From a virus: a DNA stretch of 40,923 nucleotides. The number at the start of each line of letters is the position of its first letter. Positions within the stretch are counted from its first letter, which is position 1. The notes below the pieces were generated by a model. That model was not told where the DNA came from. It saw only the letters and a program-made list of their open reading frames with translations, and made no database searches. Below are positions 28,757 through 36,747 of this stretch, piece by piece. Location of the stretch: positions 1 through 40,923 of the IMG/VR virus record IMGVR_UViG_3300037993_000262. One strand, written 5' to 3'. Made by a program: the position numbers and the translations under genes.

Positions 28757-28983
28757 TCTGCCTTCGCTTCCTCCAGCTTCCTGCGCTCTTCGGCGGCTTC
28801 TTTTTCTACTTGGACCAGAAAGCGCCGAAGCTGGTCGGTGGATATGGTGATGGTGTGGGCGGAAACAAGAGTACCATTTTCCCCCCACAACGTAACTTTA
28901 GTTTCGTCCCGAAAACAGGCCCGGTCGATAAATACTCGGTGACCGAAACCTTCAAAATTGTACGTCCCCTCACATGTGCCCAT
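28753..28983 (-). CDS. Small unknown protein
   Basis: 76 residues; AATAGAGG before the ATG. Beta-rich N-terminal part, helical charged C-terminus (VEKEAAEERRKLEEAKAE). No family recognised. Confidence 0.55.
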   Translation of the reverse strand: MGTCEGTYNFEGFGHRVFIDRACFRDETKVTLWGENGTLVSAHTITISTDQLRRFLVQVEKEAAEERRKLEEAKAE

Positions 28984-28989
28984 ATGCCT

Positions 28990-29340
28990 CTATTCTCGGC
29001 GGTGGGCAATCAGTTCCAAGTAGCGGACCATCTCTTCCCCCCACCCCAGTTGTTCGGCGATACCCGCCATGCCCATTATCGACCCCCGGTACCAGCAGCA
29101 CCGAATGCAACGAATATCATCCAAAGCCGTGTATCGGCAGTCTGGACAGTCAATCATTCCCCACAATGCCGTCCGAATCTGCCGGTGAATGGTGCGATGG
29201 ATGATGTCAACTGTAGCCGGTGGTCCGCCATGAAGGCCGCACGCCTGCCCCTTGGTTTCAACCTCGTGTGGGCAATCGTGCTGTGTGCAGAGCGGAAAAC
29301 CGTGTACCTTTATCGGTGCGTCGGGGATAGTGACGTTCAT
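28990..29340 (-). CDS. Cys/His-rich unknown protein
   Basis: 116 residues; AAGGAG eight bases upstream. CTQHDCPHE...CGLHGG and CPDCRY...CIRCCW suggest two metal-binding sites, the second like a zinc ribbon. Function unknown. Confidence 0.6.
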   Translation of the reverse strand: MNVTIPDAPIKVHGFPLCTQHDCPHEVETKGQACGLHGGPPATVDIIHRTIHRQIRTALWGMIDCPDCRYTALDDIRCIRCCWYRGSIMGMAGIAEQLGWGEEMVRYLELIAHRRE

Positions 29341-29362
29341 CGGGTCACTCCTTCAACTAATA

Positions 29363-29893
29363 CTACTCTTTCGGTCGGGGTTTGTAGATGGAATTCAGAA
29401 ATTTAACGAAAGCGGCCATTCCTTCCGGCGTGTCGATGTGGTAGAAATCAATGGCGAAGCCTTCGTTCTGTTCCAGTGGAGAGGGGCAGCCGCAGTGTCC
29501 ATTCACCCGGACCTGCCGACCCCAAGTCTTGTGGAACTCTTCGGCGATGTCCGAGGGGATTCCCCTTCCGCTCGCCCGGTAGTAGTACCACGCTCGCTCG
29601 AACTTCCAGTGATGCCAGAAACCGTAGATGTTGGTCGGGGCCTCCTTGTAATAGCCATTGCCGCATCCTCGGAAGCTCTCAGGCATGGCGACTATTCCTT
29701 CACCCCTATCCAAGGTTCCCATGGGCAATCCCGCCGCCGTCAATTCCGCCGTGATAGCGTCGTCAACCTCTTTGAAAATGGCGCTCTCCTCGCCGCTGCC
29801 AACCTCTTCACTACTTAACCGGGCAAGATTGGGGAACACTCCGGGTTCGGAGTTGCTCGGGCACACCCCGGTGCTTGATATGACAAGACTCAT
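29363..29893 (-). CDS. Unknown protein
   Basis: 176 residues from ATG 29893 with GGAGGAACC upstream; an in-frame extension upstream lacks a ribosome site. Contains an aromatic stretch NIYGFWHHWKFERAWYYY and CGCPSPLEQNEG. No family recognised. Confidence 0.6.
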   Translation of the reverse strand: MSLVISSTGVCPSNSEPGVFPNLARLSSEEVGSGEESAIFKEVDDAITAELTAAGLPMGTLDRGEGIVAMPESFRGCGNGYYKEAPTNIYGFWHHWKFERAWYYYRASGRGIPSDIAEEFHKTWGRQVRVNGHCGCPSPLEQNEGFAIDFYHIDTPEGMAAFVKFLNSIYKPRPKE

Positions 29894-29901
29894 GGTTCCT
29901 C

Positions 29902-30042
29902 CTACCAGAATTTTTTGATGAAGTGAATTGCTACATACAGCAAGCCGCCGCCCACGGCGATGCTCGCTAGCACGCCAAAAATCCAAACAATAAAGGCGAC
30001 TTTGAATGTCGTACTCGGTTTGATTGTAGGAAACTGGTTCAT
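29902..30042 (-). CDS. Small single-pass membrane protein
   Basis: 46 residues from ATG 30042 (GGGGAGG upstream). One transmembrane helix at about 14-38 (VAFIVWIFGVLASIAVGGGL), basic C-terminal end. Small phage membrane protein, role unknown. Stop-start overlap with the upstream gene. Confidence 0.6.
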   Translation of the reverse strand: MNQFPTIKPSTTFKVAFIVWIFGVLASIAVGGGLLYVAIHFIKKFW

Positions 30043-30638
30043 GGGTTCCTCCCCGCTTTTTGTTTTATCCACTCTTTTGCGGCTTGTTCGGCGGAAAACT
30101 TTGATAGCCACTTGTTCTCACCCCGGACGTTCACTTCTACACCATCCACCTTGGCATAGTAGTGAATACCTCTCGGCCACTGTGTGACTTCAATCTTATT
30201 GCACTCAGGAAGCTCAAATCCTTTAACCATGTGGGTTTCTAAAAGTTCCAACCCCTGCATGTGAGCGAAGTAAGAGCCATTGTGATGGATGTAGACATGT
30301 CCATGTTTCTGAATGCAATCAAGCATGGATTTGATGATGCCATCGTCTACCCGGCAGGCGGACTCGAACAATGATTGCTCGTGTGCCATCCCATGGTAAC
30401 AATAGACCGCCGCCAGCCCATTAACGAAGTGAGAGGGGCCGTCCGTGGACATTTCGCTCGGACCAACCTTGTTGGCGTCCTGATAGCGTTTTACTTCCGC
30501 AAAGGCCGCTCGGACCTGTTTGGGACGGCGAGCCTTCCAATAGGCGTTGAGTTCATCCTCCGACCGGATATCGAACCTCCAGCCGTAGTCCAACCCCATG
30601 GCAGGCCACGTTACGTGAGATACTCTCACTTCGCTCAT
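30039..30638 (-). CDS. Unknown protein
   Basis: 199 residues; AAAGGAAC before the ATG. Mixed alpha/beta with HVYIHHNGSYFAHMQGLELLE in the middle. No recognised motif. Coupled by ATGA to the downstream membrane protein. Confidence 0.6.
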   Translation of the reverse strand: MSEVRVSHVTWPAMGLDYGWRFDIRSEDELNAYWKARRPKQVRAAFAEVKRYQDANKVGPSEMSTDGPSHFVNGLAAVYCYHGMAHEQSLFESACRVDDGIIKSMLDCIQKHGHVYIHHNGSYFAHMQGLELLETHMVKGFELPECNKIEVTQWPRGIHYYAKVDGVEVNVRGENKWLSKFSAEQAAKEWIKQKAGRNP

Positions 30639-30648
30639 GTTCCTTTCT

Positions 30649-31278
30649 TTATTTGACCCAAATCATGTCCGAAGTTACTTCCACCTGGCTTACGTCGTCG
30701 TCCACTGTTCCGTACTCCACGGTGTAGACGAGATTCCCATCTTCAACCTTTGCTTTGAAGGTCACACCGTTGTTGTATGTCATGCAATCTTTGGAGTTGT
30801 AAAAACGCACGGCGGTTCCCTCGGGAATCAGCTTTTCTACTTTAGCTAATTGGGACCTTAGAACTGGTTGGAGGGCGGGAGCAAAAGCAGGACCGGGCAT
30901 ACACTCGGTGCGAGCAAAATCATAAACTTCTCCGTCTGCCATTACGCCCGTTATTACACCAGCGCTGATGCCGTAGCTTTGCCGGTCATCGTTCATAACC
31001 ACTTGGTCACCGTCATCAAGGACTTGACAAGCCTCTTCCCGTTCTTTCTTGCAGACCGGGCATTGACAAAGCCCATCCTCTGTGGCTTCGTCATCTACAG
31101 AACCGGTGTCACAGGAAAAGTCAGGGGTGGGTTTTCTGAACCAACCGATGAGGGCATCTCCAACGCTTTGGAAATAATGGAGTTTGCCGGGAAACCAGCG
31201 GACAACGGATGCCGCCACGGTGAGTTCCAATAAGGCATAAGACAGACCACCAAGCAGAAAGACAAGAACGGTGCGCAT
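30649..31278 (-). CDS. Membrane-anchored protein with zinc motif
   Basis: 209 residues from ATG 31278 (GGAGGATATT upstream). Residues 2-24 form a hydrophobic signal anchor (TVLVFLLGGLSYALLELTVA). A CQCPVCKKE site follows near 85, then a beta-rich domain (~100-209) that could be SH3-like. Possibly first in its transcript: a TGGTATACT motif lies just upstream. Confidence 0.6.
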   Translation of the reverse strand: MRTVLVFLLGGLSYALLELTVAASVVRWFPGKLHYFQSVGDALIGWFRKPTPDFSCDTGSVDDEATEDGLCQCPVCKKEREEACQVLDDGDQVVMNDDRQSYGISAGVITGVMADGEVYDFARTECMPGPAFAPALQPVLRSQLAKVEKLIPEGTAVRFYNSKDCMTYNNGVTFKAKVEDGNLVYTVEYGTVDDDVSQVEVTSDMIWVK

Positions 31279-31294
31279 AATATCCTCCACTCTC

Positions 31295-31303
31295 AGTATA
31301 CCA
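31295..31303 (-). promoter_or_regulatory. Extended -10-like motif TGGTATACT
   Basis: Sits 17 bases upstream of the start of the gene at 31278, in a 47-base gap inside the otherwise continuous leftward operon. Possible internal promoter. Confidence 0.4.
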
Positions 31304-31325
31304 CAGTGAGAGGGATTTTTGAGGA

Positions 31326-31716
31326 TTATTCTTCGAGCGGCGGGTCCCACCCGTCGTGCGCCATGGGGAACTCGAACACCGGGTTCTCCGTCTTGCAGTA
31401 GGGTACAAACCCCCCAGTCATCGGCCTAATGGCGTAATACACGTTCTCCGTGTAGGTGTAGCGGAACTTTGCCCGTACGGACCAGAAAACCTTCCTTGTT
31501 GGCGTCCCACCGGGCTAGTTTGCCGTTTCTTCCCCACCCATAGTAGTAAGCGCCATGCTCAAGCTTCTCCAGAGGTATTGGCTCCGTGGCATCCTTGGTG
31601 GGGTCGGGGCAGTGGTCATCCCACCAGCCCCTTCCCTCCGAGACTACCTTAATTTTCCCGCATCGGATACATACCTGGTCTTGTTTTCTCTCTTCTTCAT
31701 CCGTTGGGAATGCCAT
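31326..31716 (-). pseudogene. Frameshifted paralogue of the next gene
   Basis: From ATG 31716 (GGAGG upstream) the frame reads CIRCGK..., LEHGAYYYGWGRNGKLARW, then near 31485 loses similarity and stops at 31426. Reading one base ahead from about 31486 continues AKFRYTYTENVYYAI...TENPVFEFPM to TAA at 31326. That continuation matches the paralogue at 31697-31984 (TKFYDTYPECIGYWV...LDNPRFTIPL), so one base has been gained or lost. Either a real frameshift mutation, a +1 recoding site, or a sequence error. Confidence 0.65.
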
Positions 31717-31984
31717 ACACAAATCCTCCACTGGCGTTAAATTCTTCCTCCGTCAAGGGAATGGTGAATCGAGGGTTATCCAACTTGGCAAAAGGTTGAA
31801 ACTCATCAAATCGAATCTCACCCGGCTTCGCATCTACCCAGTAACCGATGCACTCCGGGTAAGTGTCGTAAAACTTGGTGCGCCAATGGATGAAGAATCC
31901 TTTCTCATTCCACCGGGCAATGCTGGCGTTGCGGCAAGTGCCAGTGTAATAGGCACCGTGTTCGAGTTGGTCTTTAGGCAGCAA
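31697..31984 (-). CDS. Unknown protein, intact paralogue
   Basis: 95 residues from TTG 31984, chosen because GGTGGAG precedes it by five bases and the paralogue aligns from here (LEHGAYYTGTCRNASIARW). A longer GTG-started frame (32056) runs through the upstream gene's end. Short beta-rich protein; no family recognised. Tandem duplicate of the gene at 31326-31716. Confidence 0.6.
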   Translation of the reverse strand: MLPKDQLEHGAYYTGTCRNASIARWNEKGFFIHWRTKFYDTYPECIGYWVDAKPGEIRFDEFQPFAKLDNPRFTIPLTEEEFNASGGFVYGIPNG

Positions 31985-32016
31985 TGATTCTCCACCTAAT
32001 AATACTAGATTTTCCG

Positions 32017-32376
32017 CTATTTCCGCAGAGCTTCCAAATACCAATGGGGAGGCCACTCAAGTTCAGGGTCTAGGTAACCGGGGCGCATCTCGAAGCGGTA
32101 TTGGTAGAGCTTGTTGACCGCTTTCATGTGACGGTCCCATGCACGGGCATCGGGATAGCACCAGTGTTGCTTGCCATCACGCTTCCAGTTGTAGACATCG
32201 TTCCAGTGGCATTCACGGAAGTGGGGGAATATAATATCGGTTTCGGGGTCTTTGAGAGCTTGGTGGACCCAAGCATTTTGAGAACGACGGACACCTCGGT
32301 GAGCTATCCGTTTGTCGTCCTTGCAGGAGCCGACACCACAGACAGCCACGTAGGGTTTGCGGTAAGAGCGGGACAT
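32017..32376 (-). CDS. Unknown basic protein
   Basis: 119 residues with AAGGAGG upstream. N-terminus SRSYRKPYVAVCGVGSCKDDKRIAHRGVRR is strongly basic with two Cys, typical of nucleic-acid-binding proteins; a similar SRSYRK start occurs in small phage proteins of unknown function. Aromatic/His-rich middle. Confidence 0.6.
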   Translation of the reverse strand: MSRSYRKPYVAVCGVGSCKDDKRIAHRGVRRSQNAWVHQALKDPETDIIFPHFRECHWNDVYNWKRDGKQHWCYPDARAWDRHMKAVNKLYQYRFEMRPGYLDPELEWPPHWYLEALRK

Positions 32377-32461
32377 TAAGCACCTCCTTTAGGTAGCCTA
32401 ATGCACAGCCCCTCGTTCATCTTTAAAAGTAACATCCATACTAAGGACTCCGGTAGGTGGT

Positions 32462-33382
32462 TTACTTGGGTCCTTTTTCGTTCATACGATTTATCTCCTC
32501 CTTCATAAACCGCAGTTGTTGCAGAGTTTTTTCTGGTATTCCTTTGCATCCAGGATTGATGTTTTTTACCAAAGTTTGAAAAGCCACTGCCAAGTTTGCT
32601 TGGGCGGTCTTGATGATTAAGTACGGCCATATCCTACGAAGAATATCTTCAGCTTTTGAACTCGTCCATATCATCGTATAGCAGTCCTTGTGGATTTTCC
32701 TTCGCCCTTTTCTTCTAACCGTAGTCGCTCCCCATCTTTTCTCAAGGTAATTTTTGAGGGTTTCTGAAGTATTATAGACCCTTATGGATAGACGGTAAGC
32801 CTCCCGGCGCTTTGTTTCCCTTTTTACGATTGAAATGGTCCCTTCTCCATCTACGAGGGCAGCGAGATGAGAAGCACTTTGTACGGGGTCATTAAGGTCT
32901 GGAAACTCGTTCCTTTGTATTCCCCAGGTTTCTAGCCACTCTATCTCTTGAGAACTAAGCGGACATGGAGACGGATTTCCCGGCTTCCAAGGGTGGATAT
33001 GGTCGGGGAGATTATTAAGTTCTGGGGGCCTCTGTCCGGTGTATACCCATATAGATGTTTGTAGGGCGTTAAGCAGGTTCCACATAGCTTGTGAAAGATG
33101 GGGTTCACTTCTGTCACCCTCTAAATGAGCGGTTATATGCCTTATAGCGCTATCAAGCAAATCCGCAATCTTCATCCCGTTCTCCCAATTACGGGTGTCT
33201 CCATTACCTGTTCCACCTGAGAGAAGGTCTCGTTGTTTGTTACCTATTTCATAGATGCGAGAAACCATCTTAACGGCTGTCCAGGGCATCCAGTGAAATG
33301 CTCCCTTGCCTATACGACTGTCTCGTTGTGCTCCAGTGGAATATATAGTCTCTGCTGTGGCACTTTTTTTGAATTGTTCCAT
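32462..33382 (-). CDS. DUF5664-like dNTP diphosphohydrolase fused to a LAGLIDADG endonuclease
   Basis: 306 residues. Residues ~25-112 (GAFHWMPW...RNWENGMKIADLLDSAIRHITAHLEGD...AMWNLL) match the phage dATP/dGTP diphosphohydrolase-type (DUF5664, MazG-like) pattern: RNWExG, RHIxAxxEGE-like, and the ...xxAxWN helix. From 173, LAALVDGEGTISI is a LAGLIDADG motif followed by a single endonuclease domain (SIRVYNTSETLKNYL, WTSSKAEDILRRIWPYL). No stop or intein splice residues separate the two, so it looks like a C-terminal fusion. Start ATG 33382 lacks a ribosome site. Confidence 0.7.
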   Translation of the reverse strand: MEQFKKSATAETIYSTGAQRDSRIGKGAFHWMPWTAVKMVSRIYEIGNKQRDLLSGGTGNGDTRNWENGMKIADLLDSAIRHITAHLEGDRSEPHLSQAMWNLLNALQTSIWVYTGQRPPELNNLPDHIHPWKPGNPSPCPLSSQEIEWLETWGIQRNEFPDLNDPVQSASHLAALVDGEGTISIVKRETKRREAYRLSIRVYNTSETLKNYLEKRWGATTVRRKGRRKIHKDCYTMIWTSSKAEDILRRIWPYLIIKTAQANLAVAFQTLVKNINPGCKGIPEKTLQQLRFMKEEINRMNEKGPK

Positions 33383-33398
33383 GTTTATAGATACTGCT

Positions 33399-33596
33399 TT
33401 ATTCTGATTTCTTCTCAGCTTTCCCTATGGCTTCTTTCACCTGTGGGAGGTCTTTTACCCACATGAGCCGGGGGTCATCCAGCATTTCCTTGGTGATGAC
33501 GATGGGAGCCGGGGGCTGCATTGCTGAAAGCTGGATGATGGACTTAACCTGTTCCCGATGCATCAGGCACAGGTACAGAGCCAGCGCTCGAAGCAT
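33399..33596 (-). CDS. Small unknown protein
   Basis: 65 residues from ATG 33596 (GGAGAG upstream; GTG 33611 alternative). Helical N-terminus with a conserved-looking PPAPIVITKEMLDDP middle. No family recognised. Confidence 0.5.
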   Translation of the reverse strand: MLRALALYLCLMHREQVKSIIQLSAMQPPAPIVITKEMLDDPRLMWVKDLPQVKEAIGKAEKKSE

Positions 33597-33646
33597 TTTG
33601 GAACTCTCCACTCACGAAGATGATACAGATTACAACCAAGGCAGTT

Positions 33647-33919
33647 TCACTTAGCATTTCTCTTCCCCCTTGCTTTGAATTCTTGAATCTGACCCACCAT
33701 CTTCATGTGGTTCCAGAGAGACACCTGTAATGCCTCTATCAGATGGTAAGTCTGTAAAGACTCCCACTGCATCCCGCCAAGCTCCCATGGCTTGGCTTCC
33801 ACCCCCTTGGGGTTGGCGACGGAGACGCTTTGCACACAGAATTTCTTCCAGTTTGCTAAGACTTTGGCGAAGTCAATCAACGTCTCCATGTTTAAGGCGT
33901 CATGTTTGCGGGTTGCCAT
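33647..33919 (-). CDS. Small unknown protein
   Basis: 90 residues; AAGGAG six bases upstream, TAATG overlap with the preceding gene. Mostly helical, basic C-terminus (EFKARGKRNAK). No family recognised. Confidence 0.55.
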   Translation of the reverse strand: MATRKHDALNMETLIDFAKVLANWKKFCVQSVSVANPKGVEAKPWELGGMQWESLQTYHLIEALQVSLWNHMKMVGQIQEFKARGKRNAK

Positions 33920-34122
33920 TAACTCTCCTTGGGTACCGGAACTAGCCCCGACCCGTTACAGGTCGGACAAACTTTGTGCTTGGTCGGTTCGGGAGCCAAT
34001 AGTCGGGGGTCATAGCTGCCGCATCCGGCGCAAACGTAGCACCCGCATTCCGGGCAAGTAATATGCCGGTATCCATCACAGCTACCGGTTGGCGCACAAT
34101 GCTTACATGCAGGCTTGTCCAT
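33919..34122 (-). CDS. Small zinc-finger protein
   Basis: 67 residues from ATG 34122 (GGGAGG upstream). CKHC, CPECGCYVCAGCG and CPTCNGSG, the last like a DnaJ Cys-rich repeat, give at least two zinc sites. Function unknown. Confidence 0.65.
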   Translation of the reverse strand: MDKPACKHCAPTGSCDGYRHITCPECGCYVCAGCGSYDPRLLAPEPTKHKVCPTCNGSGLVPVPKES

Positions 34123-34165
34123 AGGACCTCCCATATAAAATACTCAGTTTTATGGGAAAATTAAA

Positions 34166-35014
34166 TCATATTTGACAATGTTGGCATCTTAAAACTGAAA
34201 TTCCTCGATTTATATGCCAACGTTGATGGTTTCCTAAGTTACTTTTACCTAGGTTCTTTGAAGCTTCCAAATGTTTAGGAGTTAAAAGGTATGGTCTTTT
34301 TATCCTTTTTGGCATTAATATACGGATGGGCATCACAGGTTTAATGCCTTGTTCTTTCTCTCTTTTGCGTCTAAGGAGTTGTGCATTTGACCTATTAGTA
34401 TAACATTGTGGGGATTGAATAGCTCTACGAAGACTTTTTAACCTTTTTATTTCACTTTCTTCGTTTTTTGGTTGTTTAGAATAACACAAATGTGAACAGT
34501 ATATTTTTTCTTTCCTTCCAAATGAAACAGAAAATGATTTACCACACACCGGACAGACCTTGTTTATCTTTGGTCTACTATTTAATTTCTTGGTTTCACT
34601 AATTTTTATATTAGAAAGTCTTTTAGTTTCAGAATTTCTAGGGTCTCTGTGCCAAGCCATTTTCATTTTGCTTTGATTTTGCTTCCATTCCTCAGAATGC
34701 GGCCCTGTAAATCCCTCTCCTCCCCGGCATATGTTGTACCCACACTCAGGGTCCTGCGACCGCAGGAACTTAATAAAGTCTCTTTCGGTCTGGTCAAGCT
34801 CTGTTTTATTCTGGATATCGGAACGTAGGGCGTAAATAGACCAGAGAGAAGACTGTGGATATTTTCTCATTGCATTGAAAAGGTGAGAACTTCCATTGTG
34901 CTGATGCCGAGCAGCGGATAACTTGGTTTGAAGATACTTTCTAAGATTGTTTCCCTTATGCTGACCGACATAATATTTGCCGGTCTTATGATTAACGATA
35001 AGATAAATGAACAT
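34166..35014 (-). CDS. GIY-YIG homing endonuclease
   Basis: 282 residues. FIYLIVNHKTGKYYVGQHKG at 2-21 is the GIY-YIG core variant (YLI-YVG), with ELDQTERDFIKFL carrying the Glu and GYNICRGGEG closing the domain. A zinc motif CPVCGKSFSVSFGRKEKIYCSHLC follows and a basic C-terminal DNA-binding region ends in CQHCQI. Markedly AT-rich against its neighbours. Confidence 0.88.
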   Translation of the reverse strand: MFIYLIVNHKTGKYYVGQHKGNNLRKYLQTKLSAARHQHNGSSHLFNAMRKYPQSSLWSIYALRSDIQNKTELDQTERDFIKFLRSQDPECGYNICRGGEGFTGPHSEEWKQNQSKMKMAWHRDPRNSETKRLSNIKISETKKLNSRPKINKVCPVCGKSFSVSFGRKEKIYCSHLCYSKQPKNEESEIKRLKSLRRAIQSPQCYTNRSNAQLLRRKREKEQGIKPVMPIRILMPKRIKRPYLLTPKHLEASKNLGKSNLGNHQRWHINRGISVLRCQHCQI

Positions 35015-35059
35015 TTTGAACTCTACTCCTATAAATACTTTGGAAAGTTCATTTTTCCA

Positions 35060-35335
35060 TTATCTTAAAATATAGGCGAGAGTTAATTCATCATGGTCAA
35101 GGATGCGGTAGCTTTGCAGTTCGGCATCCTCGGGGACCACTCCCTCTTGCTTGAGGGTCTCGAAGGGGGGTAAAAAGCACTCTATCACGGGAAACACCCT
35201 CATGTGGGGCATGAGAATGCACACCTCTTCCATGTAGGGTGCCCCAATGCCGGTGTATCCTGATAAGAGAAAGCTTCTCAAGTGCTTGGCTTCCTTGGTC
35301 AAATAGCGAAGCTGCACTTTGACGTGATTGGGCAT
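35060..35335 (-). CDS. Unknown protein
   Basis: 91 residues from ATG 35335 (start uncertain; no clear ribosome site; the frame is open up to 35434 within the upstream gene). Alpha/beta composition (VCILMPHMRVFPVIECFLPP). No family recognised. Confidence 0.5.
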   Translation of the reverse strand: MPNHVKVQLRYLTKEAKHLRSFLLSGYTGIGAPYMEEVCILMPHMRVFPVIECFLPPFETLKQEGVVPEDAELQSYRILDHDELTLAYILR

Positions 35336-35369
35336 CACGGAAGCGATGCCAATTTTAGTATCCGGGATT

Positions 35370-35996
35370 TCAGCGGCGGCGGTCAAGGAATTTCTCCACA
35401 ACACTGGCAATGTTTTGTACCGGAGGAGTTCCACCCGTGGGAGGAGCCTGTGGAGTCGTGGGGGTCGGGGGAGCCACGGCGGATTGACCCCTCTCCACTC
35501 GCTTATTGATTGTCATGGGTTGGCCGGTCTTCTGCTGGGTCAAATATTCCCGCAGATGAATGTCTCCCTCGGCAAGGACGATGTTTTTGAGACCGCTGAA
35601 CATTAGCCGGGTTCGGCTTCCGGCTCCGGTGCTGAAAGAGGTAACCCGGACCCCTTCTCCCTCTTTTCCAAGGTAGGCGAAATCCATTTGATAGACATCA
35701 AGTCCGTGCCTGCCCAACAGAGTGTAGATGGTGTCGGAGTTAAGGTGGATAGCGATGGCAACCTCGTTCAGGGCAATCTCTTCCTCTCGAAGGGTGGTTT
35801 CACCGTCTTCGTCCCAGTACTCCTCCAAAAGGTCAATGATGGATTCCTTGGCGGCACTGATGACACCCCGGTCAGAGGTCATGCCGTACAGGAAAATCTC
35901 CATCTCCCACACTTTTCCGTGACTGAGGCTCTCCATTATCCTCATTCCCTCGTAAAGGGTAGCCAGCCGGTCTTCGTCAATCCACATGAAATCCAT
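35370..35996 (-). CDS. Unknown protein with Pro/Thr-rich tail
   Basis: 208 residues; AGGGGGAAATT before the ATG. Globular first 155 residues, then a disordered Pro/Thr/Gln linker (PPTPTTPQAPPTGGTPP) and a short C-terminal helix (ASVVEKFLDRRR), an arrangement used for tethering interactions. No family recognised. Confidence 0.6.
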   Translation of the reverse strand: MDFMWIDEDRLATLYEGMRIMESLSHGKVWEMEIFLYGMTSDRGVISAAKESIIDLLEEYWDEDGETTLREEEIALNEVAIAIHLNSDTIYTLLGRHGLDVYQMDFAYLGKEGEGVRVTSFSTGAGSRTRLMFSGLKNIVLAEGDIHLREYLTQQKTGQPMTINKRVERGQSAVAPPTPTTPQAPPTGGTPPVQNIASVVEKFLDRRR

Positions 35997-36027
35997 AATT
36001 TCCCCCTAATAAGGGGTCCAAAATCTG

Positions 36028-36267
36028 TTATTTGGGTGGGTGTTTTCCGAAAAGGCTTGAAAACAAATCACCGAAGTCTCCCCCATCTTTTCCGAATATC
36101 TGGTCTACAAACCGCTCACCAGCGGTCTGAGGCTGCGGGGGACTGCCGGGCGCTGGGGCTAAAGATACGGAAAGCTCCGCAACCTCGGCTATGCGGATAG
36201 TCACCGTCTCTCCCGAGGCTATCTTTCGGAGAGTCATCTCGCTAAGTCTCACTTGCGCTTTAGTCAA
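36028..36267 (-). CDS. Small unknown protein
   Basis: 79 residues from TTG 36267, supported by GGAGGTGGGT. N-terminal half beta-like, Pro-rich middle (APAPGSPPQPQ), C-terminal Gly/Phe helix (FGDLFSSLFGKH). No family recognised. Confidence 0.55.
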   Translation of the reverse strand: MTKAQVRLSEMTLRKIASGETVTIRIAEVAELSVSLAPAPGSPPQPQTAGERFVDQIFGKDGGDFGDLFSSLFGKHPPK

Positions 36268-36279
36268 AACCCACCTCCG

Positions 36280-36747
36280 TTAAGGTTTCCTCACATAATC
36301 TTCCGCCATCCCGATTTCGGTCAAGCCGAGGTTACACTCACCGAGGAATTTCCTCGTAGCATTGAAGGAAGCTGTCCAGCGGGTCAGAGCGTCGGCGGAT
36401 GGGTTGGGGGCCACAAAGTGGAAGATGCCTGCCTGTGCCATCTGCACGGCACAACGGATGCAACTCATGAAAGGCCACATGTAAAGAACGCACCCGTTTA
36501 CCGGTCTATTGGCGAAAAGCAGGGCGTTGATTTCGCAGTGAACCACGTGGTCATATTTGTACGTCCGGTCAGCGTAAAGCTCGGGGTCATCCTTGGCTCC
36601 CTGCGGAAAGCCGTTGAATCCCACACCCACGACAGACTTGTTCGGGCGCACGATTACCGCCCCCGTCTTAGTACTTGTATCTTTTGACCATGAGGCTATG
36701 TGTGCTGCTAGTTCTAAAAATCGCCTATCCCATTTTTCGTTGAACAT
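36280..36747 (-). CDS. dCMP deaminase-like (cytidine/deoxycytidylate deaminase family)
   Basis: 155 residues; AAAGGAG before the ATG. HCE at 70-72 (VVHCEINALL) and PFMSCIRCA at 92-100 give the zinc-binding His, catalytic Glu and Cys-x-x-Cys of the family; the usual PC before the second Cys pair is SC here. TGAVIV near 28-33 and GFNGFP fit dCMP deaminases, which make dUMP for thymidylate synthase; ThyX lies 0.7 kb upstream in the same operon. The HNH gene inserted upstream overlaps its start by 23 bases. Confidence 0.85.
   Translation of the reverse strand: MFNEKWDRRFLELAAHIASWSKDTSTKTGAVIVRPNKSVVGVGFNGFPQGAKDDPELYADRTYKYDHVVHCEINALLFANRPVNGCVLYMWPFMSCIRCAVQMAQAGIFHFVAPNPSADALTRWTASFNATRKFLGECNLGLTEIGMAEDYVRKP

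Noticed and set aside
32462-33382. Intein in the DUF5664-like protein
   Set aside because: No N-terminal Cys/Ser block, no HN-Cys/Ser/Thr end and no returning extein; only a C-terminal LAGLIDADG domain is seen.
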